47,493 nt of DNA. It comes from FW021-bin31 sp964558275. GTDB lineage: Bacteria; Bacteroidota; Bacteroidia; Chitinophagales; Chitinophagaceae. Made by a program: the position numbers and the translations under genes. Where the stretch lies: assembly GCA_964558275.1 (NCBI GenBank), contig CAZLDH010000002.1:1-47493 (forward strand), written 5' to 3'. Numbering within the stretch: the stretch's first letter is position 1; the number at the start of each line of letters is the position of its first letter. Below the pieces are notes generated by a model that saw only the letters and a program-made list of their open reading frames with translations, was not told where the DNA came from and did not search any database. This document shows, one piece after another, positions 1 to 8,727 of this stretch.

Positions 1-561
1 GTCTGTGTGCTTCATATATGGTTTACTTCTGATGATTATGAGGAGTATGGAAACAAAATAATATGTAACCCTGCTATCAAAGCGCCGAAAAACAAATCAG
101 ATCTTTGGGGTGGACTTTTAGATGACCGATTGGACTGTATTGCCACTGACAATGCACCACATACAGCAGCCGAAAAAGCTAAGTCTTTTTATGAAGCACC
201 TGCTGGAATTCCATTGGTACAACATGGATTGCTAATGATGCTTAATAAATATAAGGAGGGAGTAATTTCTCTGGAAAAGGTTGTGCAAAAAATGTGTCAT
301 AATCCGGCAATTTGTTATCAGGTAGAGAAAAGAGGCTTTATTCGGGAAGGATATTATGCTGATTTGGTTTTGTTGGATTTGAATCAGGACTTTGAAGTGA
401 ATAAAGAGAATATTTACTTTAAATGTGGATGGAGCCCACTGGAAGGTCATACTTTCCCTGCTATAGTAGAAAAGACTTTTGTGAATGGAAATTTGGTGTA
501 TGATGAAGGAAAATTTAATGATGAAAGCAAAGGGATGAGATTGGCTTTTGAAAGAAGCTGA
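1..561 (+). CDS. pyrC: Dihydroorotase, C-terminal part (cut by window start)
   Basis: The frame is open from the first base, so the N-terminal half, including the HxH metal ligands, lies outside the window. Dihydroorotase closes carbamoyl-aspartate to dihydroorotate in pyrimidine synthesis, in the cytoplasm. Visible are the segment HIWFTSDDYEEYGNKIICNP, matching the family's conserved His-x-x-x-(T/S) strand followed by NP, and ATDNAPH, which carries the catalytic Asp of the DxAPH motif. Near the end, GYYADLVLLDL is the usual amidohydrolase beta-sandwich return. It ends in TGA and the MutS-like gene follows within about 40 bases, so the two may be cotranscribed. Other cyclic amidohydrolases are possible but ATDNAPH fits dihydroorotase best. 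Confidence 0.88.
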   Translation, partial: VCVLHIWFTSDDYEEYGNKIICNPAIKAPKNKSDLWGGLLDDRLDCIATDNAPHTAAEKAKSFYEAPAGIPLVQHGLLMMLNKYKEGVISLEKVVQKMCHNPAICYQVEKRGFIREGYYADLVLLDLNQDFEVNKENIYFKCGWSPLEGHTFPAIVEKTFVNGNLVYDEGKFNDESKGMRLAFERS

Positions 562-602
562 AGGCTTTAAAGCGGGAAGTGCTATGTATTAAGCTTAAAA
601 AT

Positions 603-1937
603 ATGGAATTAGACAAGAATACATTAGCTGATTTATCCATTTTCAACAAGGGAGGGGATTTCTCCATCTTTGAACATCTGAATTATACGCATACCACAGG
701 AGGTAAAGATCAGCTGAGACGATTGTTTAAAAATCCATTGAAGTCTGTTTCTGCTATTCAAAACAGACAGGAAACATTACATTTTATCCTTGAGAATATA
801 GATCGTTGGCCGGGTAAAATTAATAATGGTTCTGTGATGGTGATTGAAAAATTCCTGGCACCAACAGCAGAAAGTATTCCATTAGATAATGGTCCGCTTG
901 CCGGATTACACGGGCTTTACTATCGGTTGTTTATGTATGAGGCTTATTCAGTCATACGTTATTCTATAGACCATCTTTTTACTTTCCTTCAGAGCATGGA
1001 TGAATTGGTGCATCTTTTTTCTGAAGAGGAGCTCCCTGATTTGTTTGAAAAACAAATAAAAAATGCAAAAGGATTACTTAGCAGAAAAGAAATTAGATCT
1101 TTTCTAAAAGTTCGATCCAGAGGAAAGTTGTCTATTTCCAAAACCATGCAATATGGACATTTTCTGAAATATCGTCATGGTGGGAGCATTGAAAAGCTTT
1201 TAGAAATTTATTATCGTCTGGATGCCTGGTACAGTATGGCTTTAGCCGGGAGAAGATTAGATTTTTCTTTTCCCGAACTGGTAGAAGATGAAGAACCGGT
1301 GTTGCAATTAGACCAGCTTTTTCATCCTTTATTGGAAGAACCGGTGGCCTATGATGTAAAATTGAATGAACACACTAACTTCCTTTTCCTTACCGGCGCC
1401 AATATGGCCGGAAAAAGTACTTTTATTAAAGCGATAGGTGTGGCTGTATATCTTGCTCATCTCGGAATGGGTGTTCCTGCAAAGCGAATGCATCTCACGC
1501 TTTTTGAAGGTATTTTAAGTAATATTCAGGTTCAGGATAATATTTTTAAAGGAGAGAGTTATTTTTATAATGAAGTGCAACGCATAAAGAAAACTGTTTT
1601 AAAAATCAATAACCGTAAGAAATGGCTTATACTCATAGATGAATTGTTTAAAGGCACTAATTTCCAGGATGCCAAGCAATGTTCTGAAATGGTGATTGAA
1701 GGGTTATTAAAAATGAAGAGTAATCTTTTTGTCTTATCTACACATCTTTATGAAATAGCAGAATCCCTGGAAGTCCATGAAAATATAGCTTTTAGATATT
1801 TTGAAACAGCAGTGGAAAATGAAGAACCGAAATATAGTTATCAATTAAGAAACGGTATTTCAAATGATCGATTGGGTTTTTTAATTTTGAAACGAGAGAA
1901 AGTATTGGATCTGTTGAAAGAAATAGATAAAAAATAG
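603..1937 (+). CDS. Short MutS-family ATPase
   Basis: About 444 residues, half the length of canonical MutS. The N-terminal mismatch-binding domain is absent, leaving a core/lever-like helical part and a C-terminal ABC ATPase. Walker A is GANMAGKST at about residue 265, Walker B is WLILIDELFKGTN, and STHLYE is the H-loop region. Such short MutS relatives are common in Bacteroidota; their role is unproven, and mismatch recognition is unlikely without domain I. An in-frame GTG at 579 would add eight residues, but the ATG at 603 is the more natural start. The last 60 or so bases of the gene are repeated about 740 bp downstream, beyond a toxin-antitoxin pair. Confidence 0.85.
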   Translation: MELDKNTLADLSIFNKGGDFSIFEHLNYTHTTGGKDQLRRLFKNPLKSVSAIQNRQETLHFILENIDRWPGKINNGSVMVIEKFLAPTAESIPLDNGPLAGLHGLYYRLFMYEAYSVIRYSIDHLFTFLQSMDELVHLFSEEELPDLFEKQIKNAKGLLSRKEIRSFLKVRSRGKLSISKTMQYGHFLKYRHGGSIEKLLEIYYRLDAWYSMALAGRRLDFSFPELVEDEEPVLQLDQLFHPLLEEPVAYDVKLNEHTNFLFLTGANMAGKSTFIKAIGVAVYLAHLGMGVPAKRMHLTLFEGILSNIQVQDNIFKGESYFYNEVQRIKKTVLKINNRKKWLILIDELFKGTNFQDAKQCSEMVIEGLLKMKSNLFVLSTHLYEIAESLEVHENIAFRYFETAVENEEPKYSYQLRNGISNDRLGFLILKREKVLDLLKEIDKK

Positions 1938-1946
1938 CACGCAGAT
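1874..1946 (+). repeat. Direct repeat, left copy (mutS-like 3' end)
   Basis: A 73-bp stretch covering the last 21 codons, the stop codon and about 10 bases beyond. It recurs at 2617-2689. The first 46 bases are identical, the next 15 are diverged and the last 12 (TAGCACGCAGAT) are identical, with no length difference. The copies are offset by 743 bp and enclose the ParE-type TA pair. Confidence 0.93.
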
Positions 1947-2038
1947 TGTGATGATTTTTTATGATTTTTAATATCTCCAAACTAAACCCATAATATTTCA
2001 GGAACAAATTCAAAATTAGAGATATTTCAATGTTTCCA

Positions 2039-2329
2039 CTACGGCATTTTATAATTGTTCCAAAAAATTAGAAGTTCAATAATTTTCTTCTCCTTTTGTA
2101 CTTGATAGATTAAAGATATCCGTTTGTGGATTAAGGTTTGTCTTATGTTAGGTTGTTTGTCACTTCTTGGTTTGCCTATTTCAGGAAATCGAGCTAACAA
2201 TTTAAGTTTCTCTTCTACTACAAGAATAAATTGGGATACTTCAGCGGATGACCAGTCTTGTTTAAGATAAGAAATGTTTTCCATATAGGTATCCCATGCA
2301 GTATTGGTCCAGGCTATTTTGTAAACCAT
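2039..2329 (-). CDS. RelE/ParE-family toxin
   Basis: A 96-residue protein with the compact RelE/ParE toxin pattern. An N-terminal helix pair contains WTNTAWDTYMENISYL, then LLARFPEIGKPRSD (the conserved L-x-x-x-P-x-x-G turn), then paired strands RISLIYQV and IELLIFWNNY. ParE toxins poison DNA gyrase and RelE toxins cleave mRNA on the ribosome; the sequence alone does not settle which. Its start overlaps the end of the upstream antitoxin gene by 16 bases, indicating translational coupling. The pair sits between two copies of the mutS-like 3' end, opposite in strand to both neighbours, which suggests a mobile cassette. Confidence 0.86.
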   Translation of the reverse strand: MVYKIAWTNTAWDTYMENISYLKQDWSSAEVSQFILVVEEKLKLLARFPEIGKPRSDKQPNIRQTLIHKRISLIYQVQKEKKIIELLIFWNNYKMP

Positions 2330-2556
2330 TGAGGGTGCATCCTTTTTATATCTTCATGCAAAATAAGCTCTCCTCTATCGGCCTGTTTCAGCGCTTTCTC
2401 TACCTTTTCTTTTGCGGTTATTGGTAAAGTATCCCACCACCCATCAGAATTATCTTCTTCGATAAGCTCATAAAATTTTCTTATCGTTATTTCATCTGCT
2501 TGGTCGAGGTATCGCTTTACTTCGTCACGCATCTCAACAATTTCTTTTTCACTCAT
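2314..2556 (-). CDS. Antitoxin partner of the ParE-like toxin
   Basis: An 80-residue acidic, helical protein, first gene of the TA pair. The motifs WWDTLPITAKEKVEKALKQA and GELILHEDIKRMHPQWFTK resemble the Bacteroidota addiction-module antitoxin family, whose members end in a short W-F-T/K tail that probably wraps the toxin. No clear DNA-binding fold can be named by eye, but such antitoxins usually autorepress their operon. The start codon lies about 60 bp inside the right-hand direct repeat, so any promoter is probably between 2557 and 2690, partly in the repeated sequence. Confidence 0.78.
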   Translation of the reverse strand: MSEKEIVEMRDEVKRYLDQADEITIRKFYELIEEDNSDGWWDTLPITAKEKVEKALKQADRGELILHEDIKRMHPQWFTK

Positions 2557-2616
2557 AACAAAGTCGTTTCTACAAATATACTGGTTTTTATTGAAATGAT
2601 ATTTGAAGAAAGGAAC

Positions 2617-2689
2617 GGGTTTTTTAATTTTGAAACGAGAGAAAGTATTGGATCTGTTGAAAAAATAATTAGAAAAGTAGCACGCAGAT
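2617..2689 (+). repeat. Direct repeat, right copy (mutS-like 3' end)
   Basis: Second copy of the 73-bp repeat at 1874-1946. In the mutS frame it would still encode GFLILKREKVLDLLK, but the stop codon region has drifted and there is no upstream gene body, so it is a non-functional duplicate of the gene tail. It is followed within 75 bp by the prolyl oligopeptidase gene. Confidence 0.93.
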
Positions 2690-2762
2690 CATAACGACTA
2701 TATACGTTTTCCACAGATATCCTCTATTTTCCTTAAATTTACCGGCTTTAAAGTAGTGAATT

Positions 2763-4892
2763 ATGAAAAAGTTTATTTTACCTGTGCTTTTAGTCACATT
2801 AATGATGGCTTGTAATATGAATGATTCAAAAAAGATACAATACCCACACACAAAAACGGTGGATGTAGTGGATACTTTCTATGGAATAGCTGTACCCGAT
2901 CCTTATCGCTGGTTAGAACATGATTCTACGCCTGAAGTGGAACAATGGGTGAAGGAAGAAAACCGGGTAACCAATAAATATTTAGATCAGATTCCTTTCA
3001 GAAGTAAAATCAAAGACGAGATTGCTGCCGATATGGATTATGCACGCATGTCGGCATTGAGCAAACACGGAGATTATTATTACTTCTATAAAAATTCAGG
3101 ATTGCAGAATCAATCTGTTCTTTACAGAATGAAAAATCCTGCCGATACGGCATCTGCTGAAGTCTTTTTGGATCCGAATAAATTTTCTGATGAAGGAAGA
3201 GTGACTTTACAGGGAACCTCTTTTACAAAGGATGGTTCTCTTATGGCTTATTTATTGTCGGAAGGAGGGTCTGATTGGCGCGATGTGGTCGTTATAAATA
3301 CGACCTCCGGAGAAATCCTGGATTCTTTGAACAATATAAAGTTTAGTGGTGTGTCCTGGAAGGGGAATGAGGGTTTTTACTATTCAACTTATGAAATTCC
3401 GAAAGGGAAAAACAGACTAACGTACAAAACGGTTCATCACAGTCTTTTTTATCATCAGTTAGGAACAAATCAGTCTGAAGATAAATTTATTTTTGGCGGA
3501 GAAAAGCAACCTCATCGATATATTGGTGGTTATTTAACGGAAGATCAAAGATATTTAATCCTTTCTGCTTCTAATACAACTTCAGGGAATGAGCTTTACA
3601 TAAAAGATTTATCTAACCCTAATGCGGAGATTGTTCCCGTTGTAACGGGCTACGACAGTGAACAAGGCGTTGTGGATAATGATGGCAGCACTTTATATAT
3701 TTACACCAACAAAGATGCTCCAAATTATAGATTGGTGAAAGTGGATGCTGCTCAGCCTCAACCTGAAAATTGGGAGAATGTTATTCCTGAGGATGAAAAT
3801 GTATTATCCGTTTCTGCTGTAGGAGGATATTTCTTTGCTACTTATATGGAGGATGTGAAAGATAAAGTATATCAGTATGATAAAGAAGGCAATAGAATAA
3901 GGGAAGTGGAAATGCCTACCGCCGGGAATGTTGGTGGATTTGGCGGACACAAAGAAGATACAGACTTATATTATACTTTTACTTCTTTCACTTATCCTAC
4001 TTCTGTTTATCATTATGATATTAAAACAGGTAAATCTGAGCTTTACTGGCAACCGGAACTGAATTTTAATCCGGAAGATTATGAGACCAAGCAGGTCTTT
4101 TATAAAAGTAAAGATGGAACAGAAGTCCCTATGTATATTGTGTATAAGAAAGGAATGGAGTTGAAGGGTAAAAACCCAACCTATTTATATGGCTATGGTG
4201 GATTTAACATCAGTTTGATGCCGAGCTTCAGCAGCACCAGAATGGTGTGGTTAAATCATGGCGGGATTTATGCTCAGGCTAATATACGCGGAGGAGGAGA
4301 ATATGGAGAAGATTGGCACAAAGCCGGCACAAAAATGAATAAACAGAATGTTTTTGATGATTTCATTGCTGCAGGAGAGTACTTAATCAAAGAAAATTAT
4401 ACTTCCTCTTCATATCTCGCTATTGCCGGAGGATCTAATGGAGGATTGTTGGTAGGCGCTGTGATGACACAACGCCCGGATTTGATGCAGGTGGCTTTGC
4501 CTTGGGCAGGCGTTTTAGATATGCTTCGTTATAACAAGTTCACTGCAGGAGCAGGATGGGCAAGTGATTATGGAACGGCGGAAGATTCTAAGGCCATGTT
4601 TAAGTATTTGTTGGACTATTCTCCGCTGCATAATGTAGCAGACAGTACGGTATATCCTGCAACTCTGGTTTGGACAGCGGATCATGATGATCGGGTCGTG
4701 CCGGCGCATTCCTTTAAGTTTGCTGCTACTTTGCAGGCAAAGGATGCCGGTGTAAATCCCATTTTATTACAGGTTCAACACAATGCAGGTCATGGAACCG
4801 GAATGAATACAGAAAAACTGATTCAGGAATTAACGGATAGATATGCCTTTACCTGGTATAATATGGGCGTTAATCCGTATGAAAAAGAGTAG
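2763..4892 (+). CDS. Prolyl oligopeptidase (S9A family), exported lipoprotein
   Basis: A 709-residue serine peptidase cleaving after proline in short peptides. The N-terminus MKKFILPVLLVTLMMAC is a lipoprotein signal with lipobox LMMAC, so the protein is probably membrane-anchored in the periplasm. The seven-bladed propeller region begins with VDTFYGIAVPDPYRWLEHD. The C-terminal alpha/beta hydrolase carries GGSNGG (nucleophile about Ser558), the Asp region DHDDRVVP (about 640-647) and HNAGHG (His about 677), in family order and spacing. Length matches the family. It is a single gene; the next gene is convergent. Substrate is unknown. Confidence 0.94.
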   Translation: MKKFILPVLLVTLMMACNMNDSKKIQYPHTKTVDVVDTFYGIAVPDPYRWLEHDSTPEVEQWVKEENRVTNKYLDQIPFRSKIKDEIAADMDYARMSALSKHGDYYYFYKNSGLQNQSVLYRMKNPADTASAEVFLDPNKFSDEGRVTLQGTSFTKDGSLMAYLLSEGGSDWRDVVVINTTSGEILDSLNNIKFSGVSWKGNEGFYYSTYEIPKGKNRLTYKTVHHSLFYHQLGTNQSEDKFIFGGEKQPHRYIGGYLTEDQRYLILSASNTTSGNELYIKDLSNPNAEIVPVVTGYDSEQGVVDNDGSTLYIYTNKDAPNYRLVKVDAAQPQPENWENVIPEDENVLSVSAVGGYFFATYMEDVKDKVYQYDKEGNRIREVEMPTAGNVGGFGGHKEDTDLYYTFTSFTYPTSVYHYDIKTGKSELYWQPELNFNPEDYETKQVFYKSKDGTEVPMYIVYKKGMELKGKNPTYLYGYGGFNISLMPSFSSTRMVWLNHGGIYAQANIRGGGEYGEDWHKAGTKMNKQNVFDDFIAAGEYLIKENYTSSSYLAIAGGSNGGLLVGAVMTQRPDLMQVALPWAGVLDMLRYNKFTAGAGWASDYGTAEDSKAMFKYLLDYSPLHNVADSTVYPATLVWTADHDDRVVPAHSFKFAATLQAKDAGVNPILLQVQHNAGHGTGMNTEKLIQELTDRYAFTWYNMGVNPYEKE

Positions 4893-5012
4893 GATATTGT
4901 TGAAGTAACTATGGAGGCCATAGCGGGCAAATTGATTGCAAAGAAGACCGGATTATCTCGCTCGGCCAACACTGTGCCTTCTCACTAATCTCTACGATAA
5001 ATAGGATTAGAA

Positions 5013-6680
5013 TTAACTCTTTTCTTCGAGCGTAAAACTTTTTCGTTCCTGCTTTTTCCAGTATCCTAAATCTTCTTTAGCTTCGGGGAAATGAGGGCTG
5101 TAAACCATACTCTCCTTTCGTTTGACAAGTTGACCATCCTTGACGAATTCAGAACCCCGTTCGTCCAGATAGGCGATTAATTTTTCTCGGTAGGTTTGTA
5201 TTTCATTTTTTCTGGAAGCTTTGTGACTTAACTCTGTCTTTTCATGAGGGTCTTTTTCCAAATCAAAAAATTGTTCCTGACCAATTCTAAAATGCCATAT
5301 AAATTTTCTTTTACCATCGGTTACCCCGGCCCAATAATTATTATAAAAGTAGGAACTACTATGCTCCATACCGATGTATTCGCGCCAGTTACTATCTTTG
5401 TCTCTGAGTAAATCGAGCGCACTCTTTCCATCCATGTCATCGGGGATAGCTTGACCTGATGCTGCTAGCAAAGTGGGTAGAATGTCTTGTAATCCCATGG
5501 GGTTTTCTAAGCTTTCTCCTCTTTTAACTTTGGAGTGGAAGGTCGTTGGCCATTTTAAGATAAATGGGATGTGAACCGATCCTTGGTAAGGAAAAGTCTT
5601 TCTCCAATGATAGTGATCTCCCATTTCGTCTCCATGATCAGAGATAAAGCAAATAAGCGAATGCTCATACATTTCGCGGTCTTTGAGTTGTTGTACAATT
5701 TTACCTACCTGATCGTCTATGAACGAGATATTGGCGTAATAATGTTTCTTAGATGTTTTGACCTGTTTTTCTCCAAAGTCGCCAAAAGCTGCTGAAGGAG
5801 GACCTGTGGTAGGAATAGGTCTGTCGGTATCCGGGTAGTTATAAATACTCCCTTCCCAATCTCCGATAGCAGGCCCAGACACTTCTATGTCTTTGTAACG
5901 ATCTAAAACTGATTGAGGCGGGTCATAAGGACTGTGTGGCCTTTCGAAAGAGATTTTCAGAAATAAGGGAGCATCCACATCGTATTTTTCAATAAAATCT
6001 CTGGCTGTATTTCCAATCCAGCTGGTAGGATGTAGTTGTTCATCAAGGGCATAGGGTGCTGCCAATCTGCTGTTCCATCCAATCCCGGTTTTGTCCGGAT
6101 CTTCTCCAGGTGCTTCAAGTTTGAACCAGTCACGATAATCACTGATAAACCCATCTTGTTCTATTCTTCCGCTTTCATCTACCAGCGTGCCATTAAAGCC
6201 TTTTAATGATTTTTGAGGGTACCAATGGTTTTTTCCGACACAGAAAGTGTAATAACCACCGTCCTTCATCATCCGGGGCATTTCATATTTATATTTTCGT
6301 CCCATTCTTCCGTAGCCTAGCATTCCGTTTTTCCATGGATTCATTCCGGTAAGCAAACAGCTTCTTGCGGGAGTACAGCTCGGAGTGGAACTATATGTTT
6401 GCTTAAAAAGAGCGCCTTCATTTGCCAATTGGTCTATATTAGGCGTAAGAATAGATGGATTTCCTGCACATCCAAGGGCATCAGCACGTTGCTGATCGGT
6501 CATGATAAGTATGATGTGCGGCTGTTTGTGATTTTTTGCCGGCGATGACTCCTTTTGTGGTTTGGAAATCTTTACCTCCTCTTTAGAAAAAGCGCCGAGA
6601 GGGGTGAGCATCTGACTTCCTAATGCTAAACCTCCCATTTGTCTTAAGGCTTGTTTTCTGGAAATTTTCTTTTTAGGCAT
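5013..6680 (-). CDS. Exported type I sulfatase
   Basis: A 555-residue arylsulfatase-superfamily enzyme. The signature STPSCTPARSCLLTG contains C-x-P-x-R, whose Cys is converted to formylglycine; metal ligands are visible in ILIMTDQQRADALG and SDHGDEMGDHYHW. The N-terminus (KKKISRKQALRQMGGLALG) has basic residues before a short hydrophobic stretch, with RKQALRQMG resembling a degenerate twin-arginine signal. Closest in style are Bacteroidota choline-sulfatase or heparan-sulfatase-like enzymes; substrate cannot be assigned. No formylglycine-generating enzyme or anSME maturase is visible here. It is distinct from the second sulfatase at 36116-37444. Confidence 0.92.
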   Translation of the reverse strand: MPKKKISRKQALRQMGGLALGSQMLTPLGAFSKEEVKISKPQKESSPAKNHKQPHIILIMTDQQRADALGCAGNPSILTPNIDQLANEGALFKQTYSSTPSCTPARSCLLTGMNPWKNGMLGYGRMGRKYKYEMPRMMKDGGYYTFCVGKNHWYPQKSLKGFNGTLVDESGRIEQDGFISDYRDWFKLEAPGEDPDKTGIGWNSRLAAPYALDEQLHPTSWIGNTARDFIEKYDVDAPLFLKISFERPHSPYDPPQSVLDRYKDIEVSGPAIGDWEGSIYNYPDTDRPIPTTGPPSAAFGDFGEKQVKTSKKHYYANISFIDDQVGKIVQQLKDREMYEHSLICFISDHGDEMGDHYHWRKTFPYQGSVHIPFILKWPTTFHSKVKRGESLENPMGLQDILPTLLAASGQAIPDDMDGKSALDLLRDKDSNWREYIGMEHSSSYFYNNYWAGVTDGKRKFIWHFRIGQEQFFDLEKDPHEKTELSHKASRKNEIQTYREKLIAYLDERGSEFVKDGQLVKRKESMVYSPHFPEAKEDLGYWKKQERKSFTLEEKS

Positions 6681-6800
6681 ATGAGTTTTGGATAAAAGTT
6701 GAATTTGTTTCTCAGTTGAAATGCGATGGATGTTTTATTCCATTATCTAAAAATCTAATATACGAAAACAGGTGAAAAACGCAAAGGTTTGCGGCTGTTG

Positions 6801-6833
6801 TTATAAAAAATGGCGCACTCTACAGTGCGCCAT
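6801..6833 (-). terminator. Intrinsic terminator of recA
   Basis: A perfect 10-bp stem (6810-6819 with 6824-6833, ATGGCGCACT / AGTGCGCCAT) with a CTAC loop. Read on the minus strand it is followed by a run of six Ts, and it lies just past the recA stop codon. Confidence 0.9.
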
Positions 6834-6844
6834 AATCTATTATT

Positions 6845-7870
6845 TTAGAGAAGTGCGGCTTTTTCTTTAAGCTTTTCTCTTATTTTTGCTTCTATTTCGT
6901 TAGCGAGTTCCGGATTGTCCAAAAGCAATTGTCGAACGGCTTCACGTCCTTGTCCGAGTTTATTCCCGTCATAGCTGTACCATGACCCACTCTTTTGCAC
7001 AATATCAAAATCAACGCCAAGATCAACGATTTCTCCGGTTTTAGAAATTCCTTGTCCGTACATAATGTCGAACTCTGCTTTGCGGAAAGGAGGAGCGACC
7101 TTATTTTTCACTACTTTTACCTTTGTTTTATTTCCAATAGCGCCATCGGCATCTTTGATTTGTGTGGAACGACGGATATCCAGACGTACAGAAGAATAAA
7201 ATTTTAAAGCATTTCCCCCTGTTGTGGTTTCCGGATTTCCGAACATGACGCCAATTTTTTCACGAAGCTGGTTAATGAAGATGCAACTGCAATTGGTTTT
7301 ACCAATTGTGCCGGTAAGTTTACGTAGTGCTTGCGACATTAAACGAGCTTGTAGTCCCATTTTACTGTCGCCCATTTCTCCTTCTAATTCTCCTTTTGGT
7401 ACGAGTGCTGCTACGGAATCCACTACTATTAAATCTACAGCTCCCGATAAAATAAGGCGATCTGCTATTTCCAGACCTTGCTCTCCATAATCGGGTTGAG
7501 ATATGATGAGATTATCCACATCTACACCCAATTTTTTTGCATAAGTAGGATCAAAAGCATGCTCTGCATCAATAATTGCACAAACGCCTCCGGTCTTTTG
7601 AGCTTCTGCTATGGTGTGTATGGCAACAGTTGTTTTACCCGAAGACTCCGGTCCGTATATTTCTGTTACCCGACCTCTGGGAATCCCACCAATTCCTAAA
7701 GCTGCATCCAGTCCAATGGATCCTGTTGATATAGCATCCATTTGCCTGTTTGCCTGTTCGTTCATCATCATTACTGCTCCTTTCCCAAAATCTTTTTTGA
7801 TTTTGTCCATCGTCAGCTGTAATGCCTTTTGTTTTTCTGTGTTTTGTTTTTCTGTTTTTTCTTTAGCCAT
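6845..7870 (-). CDS. recA: Recombinase RecA
   Basis: A 341-residue RecA, the ATP-dependent strand-exchange protein of homologous recombination and SOS induction. Walker A is GPESSGKTT and Walker B is DLIVVDSVAAL; the L2/MAW neighbourhood is INQLREKIGVMFGNPETTTG. It starts MAKEKTEKQ, with a lysine- and glutamine-rich extension before the core. The C-terminal tail is lysine-rich (EIEAKIREKLKEKAALL) rather than strongly acidic as in E. coli. It is followed by a strong terminator. I see no obvious SOS box, which is expected since Bacteroidota often lack the E. coli LexA motif. Confidence 0.98.
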   Translation of the reverse strand: MAKEKTEKQNTEKQKALQLTMDKIKKDFGKGAVMMMNEQANRQMDAISTGSIGLDAALGIGGIPRGRVTEIYGPESSGKTTVAIHTIAEAQKTGGVCAIIDAEHAFDPTYAKKLGVDVDNLIISQPDYGEQGLEIADRLILSGAVDLIVVDSVAALVPKGELEGEMGDSKMGLQARLMSQALRKLTGTIGKTNCSCIFINQLREKIGVMFGNPETTTGGNALKFYSSVRLDIRRSTQIKDADGAIGNKTKVKVVKNKVAPPFRKAEFDIMYGQGISKTGEIVDLGVDFDIVQKSGSWYSYDGNKLGQGREAVRQLLLDNPELANEIEAKIREKLKEKAALL

Positions 7871-8038
7871 ATAGTATTTTTTTATATCAATCGGTACATT
7901 GAGATTTGTTTCAGGGGAGAATGATTAACGAATCCGTCATTAAAAATATAATAAAGCGAATTTACGAAAAAATATGTTCTCCTTTCTAATTGTAAAGGTA
8001 GTGCTCCGGGATGCAGTCTATTTGCACAGTGATTATAT

Positions 8039-8713
8039 TTATACAATCCAGAAGGCTAACAACTGTGAAACTATGCCGAAAAGGAGACCCAAATAAATTT
8101 CTATTGTAGTATGTCCACTCTTAATTATTCTACTTGTAGCAACCAGACCTGTGGCTAAGATAACTGCCATAAGTGGGATCATACTATTGGTATTATTGGA
8201 GAAAAAAAGCAAAATCCCGATTAAACAACCCATCCCAATCATATGCAGACTCGTTCGGAGTTTTAAGTTGCTTAGAAATCCCAAAATAGCAGCAATAAAG
8301 ATTCCTAACATGAAGCCTTTAATGGAATCAGGTGCCATAGGCTGCTTTCTAAATACGAGAAAAGCCCAAAAATAAAAAGTCATTAAAGCGATGTAGGGAA
8401 TAATACGGTCTCTGTTTTTGGGCATTCCGATAGTAGAAATAAATTTCAGTTTACTAAGTAAAAATACGGTAGCAAAAGGAAGGATAACCGTGTTGGTTAT
8501 TATGGTTCCGTATAGCTGAATGAAGTCCTTTTTATCAAATCCGGCAAATGCATAAAAATGTAAATATACAATAAGCCAGGTGCCGATTACAGGCATAAGA
8601 AAGGGATGAAATACAATGCTAATGATGGTAGCCGGTATTTTTAATCCTTTGGGAAAAGTGGGGTTTACAACTTTTTGAGATGTTGTTGTTTGTCCGTTTG
8701 TGGAAGGTGTCAT
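8039..8713 (-). CDS. PAP2-like integral membrane protein
   Basis: A 224-residue protein with about six hydrophobic segments. In the C-terminal half, SLHMIGMGCLIG followed by SRIIKSGHTTIEIYLG resembles the SxH...SR...H...E order of the PAP2 phosphatase core, but the N-terminal KxxxxxxRP motif is not clear, so activity is uncertain. It lies 14 bases downstream of rpoN on the same strand and is probably cotranscribed with it. A lipid phosphatase-like or undecaprenyl pyrophosphate-related role is possible but not shown. Confidence 0.6.
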   Translation of the reverse strand: MTPSTNGQTTTSQKVVNPTFPKGLKIPATIISIVFHPFLMPVIGTWLIVYLHFYAFAGFDKKDFIQLYGTIITNTVILPFATVFLLSKLKFISTIGMPKNRDRIIPYIALMTFYFWAFLVFRKQPMAPDSIKGFMLGIFIAAILGFLSNLKLRTSLHMIGMGCLIGILLFFSNNTNSMIPLMAVILATGLVATSRIIKSGHTTIEIYLGLLFGIVSQLLAFWIV

Positions 8714-8727
8714 CTATGAATGAGGAT

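Noticed and set aside
2500..2694. Plus-strand open frame over the antitoxin start and right direct repeat
   Set aside because: It is the antisense of the antitoxin gene plus repeat sequence read in a different frame from mutS. No sign of a real product.
4915..4989. Frame of 25 codons after the prolyl oligopeptidase gene (MEAIAGKLIAKKTGLSRSAN then TVPSH)
   Set aside because: Protein-like in composition but very short, with no recognisable domain and a convergent sulfatase close by. It could be a relic but nothing supports calling it.
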